Shown: positions 16,418 to 23,607 of the stretch, in pieces
Position numbering within the stretch: position 1 is the first letter of the stretch
Layout: every line of letters begins with the position of its first letter
From: Deltaproteobacteria bacterium
GTDB taxonomy: Bacteria; Myxococcota_A; Polyangia; HGW-17; SLPX01
Assembly: GCA_021162935.1 (NCBI GenBank)
Contig: JAGGXR010000005.1
Span: forward strand, 1-32,143
Length of the DNA: 32,143 nt
Direction: 5' to 3'
Notes under the pieces: generated by a model
Databases searched by the model: none
Told to the model about the DNA's origin: nothing
Seen by the model: the letters and a program-made list of their open reading frames with translations, nothing else
Program-made: the position numbers and the translations under genes

Positions 16418-16666
16418 CTATACGGGCAGGACCCAAGTTGCCAGGAGGGTGCCCAGGGCGATGCCGGCGGCCAGGATGCCGCCGAACACGGCCATGGTTT
16501 TTGCAAAGCTCGAATTCGGTGTCTGTTTGGCCGTCGGATTGTGTGGCCAGACGATGTAGACAGGCACAACGGACGGTTTGGGTGTGGGCTTGGCTTGGAA
16601 ATCGAAGGCCGCGGTCGACTGTTGAAGCCGTTGTTCGAATTCCTTCCACTCGATTCTGGTGCCCAT
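16418..16666 (-). CDS. Small tail-anchored membrane protein
   Basis: The protein is 82 residues from an ATG at 16666, chosen because AGGAGG lies six bases upstream. The N-terminal 55 residues are hydrophilic and proline/threonine-rich (AKPTPKPS), and one membrane helix ends the protein (MAVFGGILAAGIALGTLLATWVL). With the bulk in the cytoplasm and a helix at the extreme C-terminus, it looks tail-anchored. It precedes the aminotransferase/flippase genes on the same strand by about 260 bases. No family is recognised. Confidence 0.6.
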   Translation of the reverse strand: MGTRIEWKEFEQRLQQSTAAFDFQAKPTPKPSVVPVYIVWPHNPTAKQTPNSSFAKTMAVFGGILAAGIALGTLLATWVLPV

Positions 16667-16807
16667 GGCAAGCCTCCTGGCTGAGCGAGCCGTCTTCGGA
16701 ATGTTACTCCGAGTCCGTTGGCTGCTGTTCCACATATGAAGTTGGACACAGAACAGGTCGGAAACCTTGGTATCGGGTGGTCGCTCAGGTCGTCAGACGG
16801 AGGTGGT

Positions 16808-17320
16808 TCAGTCGGCCTGGTCGACGGATGGTTCGGACGTGTTTCCGGACAAGAGGGACAGGATGCGGTCGTCGCTGCCGAAGACGTGACTGTCTTGGTG
16901 GTAGTCGAGGTACAGCACGTACATGGCGACCTCGACCGGATCGTTATCCTTGCATAGGGCCAGGGCGGCCTCGATGAGCTTTGGTTCAGGCACTGTTTTG
17001 GTGAAGCTTTCTTCGGTTTCGCCACGGACATTTTCTACCCCAATGGAATTGAGATACTTGGTGAGCATGTCGCGACGATGGTGCAGGATCCATTGGTACA
17101 ACAATTCGCTGGCCAATGCATCGTTGTCGTGAGCCAGGCCGTCCCGGATCCTTTGTCCCCAGGCTTTTTTGCGCGCCTTCTGAGACACCTTTCCCGGAGG
17201 CAGTTTGGTGGCCAGGCTGCCAGCCTTGAGCACGGCCTTGCATTGGGCTGAATTGAGTTCCGACAGGATGGCGTCCAGTTTCTCTGTTTGTATTCCGTCG
17301 ATGATCTCGATTGGTTGCAT
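16808..17320 (-). CDS. Hypothetical soluble protein, all-helical
   Basis: The protein is 170 residues with no signal peptide or membrane segment. Charged helices dominate (KARKKAWGQRIRDGL, ALASELLYQWILHHRRDML, KLIEAALALCKDNDPVEVAMYVLYLDY). The reading frame shows normal amino-acid balance and a start codon at 17320 with only a weak purine-rich sequence upstream (GAGAACGAAAACC). It lies between the peptidase gene and the small tail-anchored protein gene on the same strand. The gap 17321-17526 contains a TTGACA hexamer on the minus strand without a matching -10. I do not recognise the family. Confidence 0.65.
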   Translation of the reverse strand: MQPIEIIDGIQTEKLDAILSELNSAQCKAVLKAGSLATKLPPGKVSQKARKKAWGQRIRDGLAHDNDALASELLYQWILHHRRDMLTKYLNSIGVENVRGETEESFTKTVPEPKLIEAALALCKDNDPVEVAMYVLYLDYHQDSHVFGSDDRILSLLSGNTSEPSVDQAD

Positions 17321-17526
17321 GGTTTTCGTTCTCGGTTGAAGGTTCTGTGCGCCTGGGCCGGATTCCGCTTCAGGGCGGCCTGTTCGGAGCGGGGCTTGTG
17401 AGCCTCGTGTCTCTGCCGGCCTCAGGGCTGTTTTTGCGATGCTTTGCCGTCGCTGTCAATGGGCGAGGAGGCCACGGCCCTGTCTGGTCATACGAATCAC
17501 GCATCTGTGCTCGTCACCCGAGGCGG

Positions 17527-20028
17527 TCAATGGGATAATGGCCCTTTGCTTGCCTGGTGCGACGCGGCTGGTCGGCCGGCAGTCCCCGTGGTCGTGGCTC
17601 GGATCGATTCCGGTCTGCGAGCAGCCATTTGGAGGAGTTGCGGTGGAGCCGGTTTCAGCCCCATTTGCCACATCATGAAGGCCAACTCGTCCGCTGTAGC
17701 GGCCACGCGTTTTTTGACCATATCTCCACCACCGTGTCCCGATTTGGTTTCGACCCGAAGAAGGACGGGGCGATGGCTGGACGTGGCCCATCGGATTGCG
17801 GCCGTGAATTTGCGCGCATGCATGGGGTCGACCCGGTCGTCGCTGTCCGCCGACATCATCAGGAGCGCCGGATAGGCGGTTCCTTTGCGAACCTGTTGGT
17901 AGGGAGAGTATGCACGGAGGAACCGGAATTGCTTTTCATTGTCAGCGGTTCCGTACTCGCTGATCCAGGTTTTGCCGCCTCCGAATTTGTGGTAGCGCAG
18001 CATGTCGAGGAGCGGCACGTGACAGATGACCACGCCGAACAATTTGGGCGCCTCGACCATGGCGGCACCCACGAGTAGGCCGCCGTTCGACCCGCCACGG
18101 ATGGCGAGTCGTTCAGGTCTCGTGTAGTGGTTTGCAATGAGCCATTTTGCCGCCCAGACGAAGTCGTCGAACACGTTTTGTTTCTTGTCGAGCATGCCTG
18201 CCTGGTGCCAGGCTTCGCCGTATTCACCGCCGCCGCGCAGGTTGGGGATCGCCACCGTGCCGCCCTGTTCGAGCCAGGTCATCCACGTGGCGCTGAAGTG
18301 CGGAGTCAGACTCACGTCGAAGCCGCCATAGCCGTATAGGATCGTCGGGTTGTTGCCGTCTTTTTTCAACTTGTTCGAGGGCGCCAGGGTCATGGAATGG
18401 GTGGTGCCGCCCCTTTTCCATGTGTGTGCGCCGATCAAAAACATGGAGATTTTGGTCCCGTCCTTGGAAGGATACCAGACCTGTTTGGTTATGTAGAGGG
18501 ACGAGTTGATGGGGAGCTTGACCTGGAAGTACAGGGACCGGCCGCCTTTTCGCATGGAGGTCCTGTAGATGGTCGTGGGCCTGGTAAACGATGAGTAGGA
18601 GTAGTAGGCGGCATCGTCTTCAGGGTTGCCGGTCAGCCCAGAGGCGGTCCCCAAGCCAGGGAAGCTCACTCTGCGGACGAACCTTCCCGACAGCCTGTGG
18701 ATGCGCAGCTCCGTGATGGCGTGTGTCAGGTAGCGCAGGGCGAGTCGGTTGCCTCGAATCGAAAAGCTGTCGAGGACAGCGTTTGTTTGTTCCGGGACGA
18801 TTTCCTTCCAATGCGAACGTTGCGGTCGGGTCGCACGGACCCTGAAGAGTCGGTAGCGCGGCGCTCCTTCGTTGGTCTGGATGTAGAACCGCCCTTTCCA
18901 CGCGAAGACCTGGTAGATCACCTTCTGTGCCTTGGGTGCCACGGCAAGGGGGACAAACGGACTCTTTGGTCCCTTGCGGAGATCCTTGTAATAAACGTCC
19001 ATGCGTGACCAGCCGTGGGCCTTGTACAAAAAGAGCCACCGACCATCCCGGGAGACTTCGGCTGCGATGAAGATGCTCGGATCGCCGGTTTTCGGGTAGA
19101 TGAGTCGGTCCGTCTTCGGATCCGTCCCGACGCGATGGTAGTAGACCTCGGCGTAGCCCGGTCGGTCGGCTGCTGAAATTTTCGGGTCCACAGGCAGCCG
19201 GGTGTAGTAGAACCCTTTTCCCTTCGGCGTCCAGGATGGGTCGGCGTACTTGGCTCCTTTGATCGTGTCGATGGTCGATACCTTACCCGTGGCCACGTCC
19301 ATGAGATACAGGGTCGCTTCGTCCGCATTGTTGTGGCTCAGAGCGTAAGCGACGCGTCGTCCCTGATAGTCCACCCAGACACCGTGGATGGCGATGCTGC
19401 CGTCTTTGCTCATGGTGTTCGGGTCCAAGAGGATGTGTTCGGTTCCCTGTGCGCCCTGGCGCCACGAGAAGATGGCCTTTTCTTTTGTCTTGGACCGGCG
19501 CGAGAAGAAGTAGCGCTTTCCCCGACGAAGCGGCGGGCTGACCCAGTCCACGTAGCTCAGTTGTGCCAAGCGTTTGGCGAGCGTGTCGCGACCAGGCAGT
19601 TTCGACAGGATGTGGCGGCTGTATCGGTCCATTGAATGGACCCATGCCTGGGTCTGGGGTGACTTTGCATTTTCGAGCCAACGGTAGGGATCTGGAATGT
19701 GGATTCCATACAGGACATCCACCACCGAGCCTCGGTGCGCCAGGGGCGGTCCTTGCTGTGGGCGGGTCTGTCTGGCCGATTGGTGCGCTGCCTTCGCCGG
19801 TCCAGTCTGTCTGGCTGATTGGTGCGCTGCATTCGCCGGTCGGGTCGCGGCAGCCGATGAAGTTGCATGTTTCGGTTCGGGACGATTCGAACATCCGGCA
19901 AGGATCAGCATGGCAGCGGATGCCGAGGTCATGGCGGCGACGGCCGAGCCGCTGAGCGTCGACCACCTGGTTGGGCTGCTGTCATCCTTGGAGACGAATC
20001 GTGCCGGGTCATGGTTCTTTGTTTGCAT
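17527..20028 (-). CDS. S9A prolyl oligopeptidase-like lipoprotein
   Basis: The 833-residue protein starts at the second of two adjacent ATGs (20028), six bases after GGAGG. A lipoprotein signal ends ILAGC-S. A linker rich in Ala, Gln and Arg holds a 13-residue tandem repeat. The family N-terminal motif IPDPYRWLEN is followed by a seven-bladed propeller region (about 110-540) and a C-terminal alpha/beta-hydrolase with nucleophile Ser647 in RGGSNGGLLVG, the Asp in SADSDDRVDP and the His in KSGHGGGD. Prolyl oligopeptidases cleave short peptides after proline. The lipid anchor would place this one on the periplasmic or outer-membrane surface, suggesting nutrient peptide breakdown. The S9A core length is normal. 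Confidence 0.93.
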   Translation of the reverse strand: MQTKNHDPARFVSKDDSSPTRWSTLSGSAVAAMTSASAAMLILAGCSNRPEPKHATSSAAATRPANAAHQSARQTGPAKAAHQSARQTRPQQGPPLAHRGSVVDVLYGIHIPDPYRWLENAKSPQTQAWVHSMDRYSRHILSKLPGRDTLAKRLAQLSYVDWVSPPLRRGKRYFFSRRSKTKEKAIFSWRQGAQGTEHILLDPNTMSKDGSIAIHGVWVDYQGRRVAYALSHNNADEATLYLMDVATGKVSTIDTIKGAKYADPSWTPKGKGFYYTRLPVDPKISAADRPGYAEVYYHRVGTDPKTDRLIYPKTGDPSIFIAAEVSRDGRWLFLYKAHGWSRMDVYYKDLRKGPKSPFVPLAVAPKAQKVIYQVFAWKGRFYIQTNEGAPRYRLFRVRATRPQRSHWKEIVPEQTNAVLDSFSIRGNRLALRYLTHAITELRIHRLSGRFVRRVSFPGLGTASGLTGNPEDDAAYYSYSSFTRPTTIYRTSMRKGGRSLYFQVKLPINSSLYITKQVWYPSKDGTKISMFLIGAHTWKRGGTTHSMTLAPSNKLKKDGNNPTILYGYGGFDVSLTPHFSATWMTWLEQGGTVAIPNLRGGGEYGEAWHQAGMLDKKQNVFDDFVWAAKWLIANHYTRPERLAIRGGSNGGLLVGAAMVEAPKLFGVVICHVPLLDMLRYHKFGGGKTWISEYGTADNEKQFRFLRAYSPYQQVRKGTAYPALLMMSADSDDRVDPMHARKFTAAIRWATSSHRPVLLRVETKSGHGGGDMVKKRVAATADELAFMMWQMGLKPAPPQLLQMAARRPESIRATTTGTAGRPAASHQASKGPLSH
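19766..19843. repeat. 39-bp tandem duplication in the peptidase linker
   Basis: Two adjacent 39-bp copies (19766-19804 and 19805-19843) match at 35 of 39 positions and encode the 13-residue repeat around AAHQSARQT. The period is a multiple of three, so length changes would keep the frame. Confidence 0.9.
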
Positions 20029-20299
20029 CATAGACCTCCAAGTTTCATTTGCCGCGCATCCTGTCACGCCTCCATCGTCGCGTCAATTGCATCGATACCG
20101 TCGAGCATGATGTCCGTCTTTTTTGCTGTCAGGTCGTTGGTTCATCCTGAATTCATGTCATCCAAGATCAGGTGCTGCATGAACGCGCGAGTTTTATCGT
20201 GACTGTATGAGAATCGCGACGGCACTGCCGAATATTTCGACAGAACATCGGCCTGCAGTCATGCCCATGAAGGTCCTCTTGCAGTCGTATATCTAAGTA

Positions 20300-20316
20300 A
20301 TGTCACACGGTTACAT
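20300..20316. promoter_or_regulatory. Imperfect palindrome next to the sigma-54 promoter
   Basis: ATGTCACACGGTTACAT has symmetric ATGT-n-AC ... GT-n-ACAT arms. It ends 14 bp before the -24 element, closer than usual for an NtrC-type activator site, so it could bind the activator, IHF-like factors or a repressor. Confidence 0.35.
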
Positions 20317-20330
20317 GATTTGCAAAAAAG

Positions 20331-20346
20331 TGGCTCGGACCTTGCA
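20331..20346 (+). promoter_or_regulatory. Sigma-54 promoter of the NADH-FeS operon
   Basis: TGGCTCGGACCTTGCA matches the sigma-54 consensus TGGCACG-N4-TTGCW at every defined position except one (T for A), with the required GG-N10-GC spacing. Transcription should start near 20358, about 39 bases before the first ATG. A sigma-54 activator gene lies downstream at 27618. Confidence 0.8.
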
Positions 20347-20396
20347 CTGTCAGTAAGCAAATGCGGCGATGAGGCAGCGATGAGAAGGAGTCAAAG

Positions 20397-21692
20397 ATGT
20401 CACTGGTTACTATCAAGATCAACGGAAGCGAAGTCCAGGTGGAACAAGGAGAGGCCATCTTAGGGCCGATTCGTGCTCAGGGAATCAAGGTCCCCACGTT
20501 GTGTCATATGGATGGTTTGGAGCCTTACGGTGCCTGTCGCCTGTGCATGGTGGAAGTGGGCGCCGGTAAGCGGACCAAGCTCGTGACGTCCTGTAACTTT
20601 CCCGCCAACGAAGGGCTCGAGATCCAAACGGACACGGAACGCGTTCATCGTCACAGGGCCATGCTGGCCGAACTGTTGTTGGCCCGTTCTCCCCACGTCA
20701 AGGTGGTTCAAGACATCGCAGCTTCTCTGGGAGTGGAGAAAGCGCGTTTTACCGACACGGAGGAGAGCGATTGCCTCCTGTGCGGACTCTGTGTCCGCGT
20801 TTGTGACGAAATCGTGGGAGCGTCCGCCATCGGGTATGAGGGGCGCGGTGTCGATCGTGTGGTCGGTACGCCATTCTACGTGAATCCGGACGCCTGCATC
20901 GCTTGCGGTGCCTGCACCGAGGTGTGCCCTACGGGCCTCATTCAAATGGAAGAACAGACCAAGGAGCGTTGGCGCAAGGAACTTAGCGGCAACGAACGGA
21001 TTTGTCGATACAGCAGAATGGGTGTGGTTTCCGCCAAGGTGTGCCCGCACAACTATGACTGTGCCACCTGCGAGGTGGACCAGAGCATCTGGGATGAGTT
21101 CGGCATGAACGCCATGCTGGCCTTGGCGCCAGGCAAGCGCCGTAAGCCAGAGAAGGTTTCACACTTCTTCGTGGTGGAGGATCGCTTCTACTCTCGGGGG
21201 CACACCTGGGCAAAACTCAAGGGCGATCATGCCCGGGTGGGGATGGACGACTTTGCCCAGAGAATCGTGGGACAGGTCTCGACGGTCACCCTCACGGCCA
21301 AGCCTGGAGACGTGGTGCAGAGCGGACAAGCTGCTCTGACCGTGGCCAGTAACGGCCATCAGGCGAACATGGTGTTTCCCGTGTCGGGCAAGGTCATGCG
21401 CGTCAATCCTCTCTTGGAAGACGATCCGACGGTGATCAATGACGACTGCTATCAGCGGGGGTGGCTCTATGTGCTGGAGCCTCAAGATAGTTACGAGGAA
21501 ACGCGCAAGCTGGTCGACCCGGAACATGCCGACCAATGGCTTTTGGCTGAGGCGGACGACCTGTTTCGTACTTTGAGCGCGAGCGGTGGTGCGGCGTTGT
21601 CCGATGGTGGTGAATTGCTGCCCAATTTTGCAAGCAACCTCGACAAGGAAAGCTGGGACCGTGTGGCCAAGCGTTTCTTTTCAAAGGTGTGA
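20397..21692 (+). CDS. NuoG/HoxU/HndD-N-like ferredoxin subunit with Cys-motif and degenerate H-protein domain
   Basis: The 431-residue protein has a good start (GAAGGAG upstream). Residues 1-75 form a plant-type 2Fe-2S domain (Cys36, 47, 50, 66). Two 4Fe-4S motifs follow (Cys126/129/132/136 and Cys167/170/173/177). The His/Cys cluster site that usually sits between them in NuoG and HndD is absent. Residues 203-225 hold a C-x12-C-x5-C-x2-C motif. Residues of about 260-365 resemble glycine-cleavage H protein (RGHTW, VGMDDFAQRIVGQV, FPVSGKV), but the lipoyl-lysine position is Gly. The tail is shared with the protein ending at 29826. It probably carries electrons to or from the HndC-like subunit encoded downstream. 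The catalytic hydrogenase domain of HndD is missing. Confidence 0.88.
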   Translation: MSLVTIKINGSEVQVEQGEAILGPIRAQGIKVPTLCHMDGLEPYGACRLCMVEVGAGKRTKLVTSCNFPANEGLEIQTDTERVHRHRAMLAELLLARSPHVKVVQDIAASLGVEKARFTDTEESDCLLCGLCVRVCDEIVGASAIGYEGRGVDRVVGTPFYVNPDACIACGACTEVCPTGLIQMEEQTKERWRKELSGNERICRYSRMGVVSAKVCPHNYDCATCEVDQSIWDEFGMNAMLALAPGKRRKPEKVSHFFVVEDRFYSRGHTWAKLKGDHARVGMDDFAQRIVGQVSTVTLTAKPGDVVQSGQAALTVASNGHQANMVFPVSGKVMRVNPLLEDDPTVINDDCYQRGWLYVLEPQDSYEETRKLVDPEHADQWLLAEADDLFRTLSASGGAALSDGGELLPNFASNLDKESWDRVAKRFFSKV

Positions 21693-21723
21693 GTGAGTTT
21701 GGCGGTGCCCGAAGAGGTGTATC

Positions 21724-22671
21724 ATGTCCGAAAAGAAAACGAATGAGAAGAAGCTCGAACCCATGTCGTCGGGACAGTGCATATGGGTCGATGCGGGCGT
21801 GATATCGTACAGACTGTGCACGCTGAATTATGACTGCGAGCACTGTTCGCTCCACCAGGCTTTGATCGATGGGCCCGTGCAGGTCCCAACTCCGTCCGTT
21901 CCTGCTTTGAACTACAAGGAGACAGAAGAACGACGGGCGGAGTTCGACCGGTTGTTCCACAAGTTGCCGGCTGCTGCTCGCAAGTGCCGCTATATGCTGA
22001 CGGGCGATGTGTCTTACAAGTTGTGTGTCGATCAGTTCAAATGCGCGAGTTGTTCCTTTGGGCAGATGATGGAAGATACGCTTGCGGATGAAGACGTTCC
22101 CGGCCTTGGTGAAGGTGACGTGCTGACCATCGCAGGACTTCGTTTTGCCGGCGGGGTACATTATCATAGAGGCCACCTGTGGGTTCGCGTGGAACGGGCG
22201 GGCAACGTGTGCGTAGGGTTGGACGACTACGGTCAGCAGTTGCTCGGTCGCATTGTGAACGTGCATCTGCCAGTCGCCGGACGGCCGATCTTCGAGGGCG
22301 CTTCGGCCTGCGACCTTCGTACTGAGCAGGGGGGCATCGAAATCCCGACACCGATATCAGGGCAGGTGATCGCCCGGAACACGAGGTTGCTCGAACAGCC
22401 TGGGCTGGTCAACGAATCGCCTTACACCGGTGGTTGGCTGTACCGTGTCAGACCTTCCAATTTGCAGTTCGAGTTGGCGAGTCTCCTATATGGCATGGAG
22501 GCCAAGAGGTGGTTCGAACTGGAAATCGAACGTGCAAAGGAAAGACTCCAGCAAACGGATCGAAATCAAGCGAACCTCACCACGATCGAAAAAGGCGCGA
22601 TTTGGCGGACAAATCACGATTCTGAAATGGTCAGCGAACTTCTACTTGCAACGTCGAAAAAGGCGGCCTGA
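21724..22671 (+). CDS. Double Cys-motif protein with degenerate H-protein domain
   Basis: The protein is 315 residues with no signal or membrane segment. It has two copies of the C-x12-C-x5-C-x2-C motif: Cys19/32/38/41 (starting CIWVDAGVISYRLC) and Cys88/101/107/110 (starting CRYMLTGDVSYKLC). An H-protein-like domain of about residues 140-255 follows, with RGHLW at 149-153, VGLDDYGQQLLGRIV and the PISG turn; the lipoyl-lysine position is Gln. The C-terminal tail contains the AKRWFELE segment seen in its relatives. The cysteines could bind a metal or FeS cluster. It lies 31 bases after the ferredoxin-like gene in the sigma-54 operon. The role is unknown; an electron-carrier or assembly scaffold is inference. 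Confidence 0.8.
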   Translation: MSEKKTNEKKLEPMSSGQCIWVDAGVISYRLCTLNYDCEHCSLHQALIDGPVQVPTPSVPALNYKETEERRAEFDRLFHKLPAAARKCRYMLTGDVSYKLCVDQFKCASCSFGQMMEDTLADEDVPGLGEGDVLTIAGLRFAGGVHYHRGHLWVRVERAGNVCVGLDDYGQQLLGRIVNVHLPVAGRPIFEGASACDLRTEQGGIEIPTPISGQVIARNTRLLEQPGLVNESPYTGGWLYRVRPSNLQFELASLLYGMEAKRWFELEIERAKERLQQTDRNQANLTTIEKGAIWRTNHDSEMVSELLLATSKKAA

Positions 22672-22703
22672 GTTGTTCCCGCTTGTGCAGAGACAAGGAG
22701 GAG

Positions 22704-23201
22704 ATGGATAAGATGGAAACAGGGTTCATTGATGTTGATGCGGTGGATAAGATTATCGATCGTTGGAAATACGATCCGAGCTATTTAATCGAAATGCTTC
22801 AGGATATTCAGGGGCATTTCCGCTACATCCCCAAAGAAGTGGCACAGAAGTTGTCTGACGATCTGGATGTGCCCTTGAGTCACATCTTCCACATTGCGAC
22901 CTTCTACAAGGGGTTTTCCCTGGAACCACGCGGTAAGCATCCCATCTACGTTTGTACCGGCACGGCCTGCCACGTCAAAGGCGGGGGGCGTATCTTGGAG
23001 AACGTCATGCGTGAACTCGGCGTGACCAAAGAGGGTGAAGCAACCGAAGATTTGTTCTTCAGCGTTGAATCAGTCCGCTGTCTCGGTTGTTGTGGTTTGG
23101 CACCGGTCGTCGAGATCGACGACGAGGTGTACGGACATACATCCACTGTGGAAGTGAGCAAGATCCTGAGCAAGATGCGAAAAGCCGAACAACCCGAGTA
23201 G
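22704..23201 (+). CDS. hndA: NuoE/HndA-like thioredoxin-fold 2Fe-2S subunit
   Basis: The protein is 165 residues, matching the 24-kDa NuoE family: helical N-terminus (YDPSYLIEMLQDIQGHFRYIP), SHIFHIATFYKGFSLEPRGK, then CTGTACHVKGG and RCLGCCGLAPVVEI. Cluster ligands are Cys84, 89, 126 and 130. It forms the electron-input pair with the NuoF-like subunit, taking electrons from flavin. The ATG at 22704 is used; AAGGAG lies close to it, and the second ATG at 22713 is possible. The symbol is by analogy with the NADP-reducing hydrogenase subunit HndA. Confidence 0.9.
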   Translation: MDKMETGFIDVDAVDKIIDRWKYDPSYLIEMLQDIQGHFRYIPKEVAQKLSDDLDVPLSHIFHIATFYKGFSLEPRGKHPIYVCTGTACHVKGGGRILENVMRELGVTKEGEATEDLFFSVESVRCLGCCGLAPVVEIDDEVYGHTSTVEVSKILSKMRKAEQPE

Positions 23202-23223
23202 CGATCCCATTTGGAGGCAATCG

Positions 23224-23607
23224 ATGTTCAAACTGAGAATTGAAGACCTCGACAGGATTGCCGAGGAAAACAAGAAGACCATGTCGTTACGGCACGGGGC
23301 CGGACGGGTCAAAATCACCGTGCACATGGGCACCTGCGGTATTGCGGCAGGGGCCAGGAACATCATGGCCGAGGTCATGCGCTGTGTCGGAGAGTCAGGC
23401 GCGAGCGACATTATCGTCACGACCTCCGGTTGTGCAGGGCTGTGCAGTCGTGAGCCCATGATGACCGTCGAAGTCACCGATCAGGCTCCCGTCAAGTACA
23501 TCGACCTCGACAAGAAGAAGACAAAACGGATTTTCGACGAGCATGTCATGAAGGGCAACATCGTTGAGGAGTACGCGTTGGCCATGGGAGGAGAACGGAC
23601 GTTATGA
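23224..23607 (+). CDS. hndB: HndB-like 2Fe-2S thioredoxin-like ferredoxin
   Basis: The 127-residue protein resembles the small ferredoxin subunit HndB and the homologous N-terminal domain of HndC. It has VHMGTCGIAAGAR (Cys38) and TTSGCAGLCSREP (Cys70, Cys74), then VKYIDLDKKKTKRIFDEHVMKG. Three of the four expected ligands are visible in place; the missing second cysteine (Ala in GIAAGA) is, as far as I recall, usual in HndB. GGAGG lies eight bases upstream. The end overlaps the start of the next gene by four bases, so synthesis is coupled to that of the flavoprotein. Confidence 0.85.
   Translation: MFKLRIEDLDRIAEENKKTMSLRHGAGRVKITVHMGTCGIAAGARNIMAEVMRCVGESGASDIIVTTSGCAGLCSREPMMTVEVTDQAPVKYIDLDKKKTKRIFDEHVMKGNIVEEYALAMGGERTL

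Larger units (their letters stand above)
20029..20396. other. Divergent control region of the peptidase gene and the NADH-FeS operon
   Basis: This 368-base gap has no visible gene. Its right end carries the sigma-54 promoter at 20331-20346 and an ATGT/ACAT palindrome at 20300-20316. TGCAGTC occurs twice (near 20254 and 20281). No clear promoter for the peptidase gene could be picked. Confidence 0.5.
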
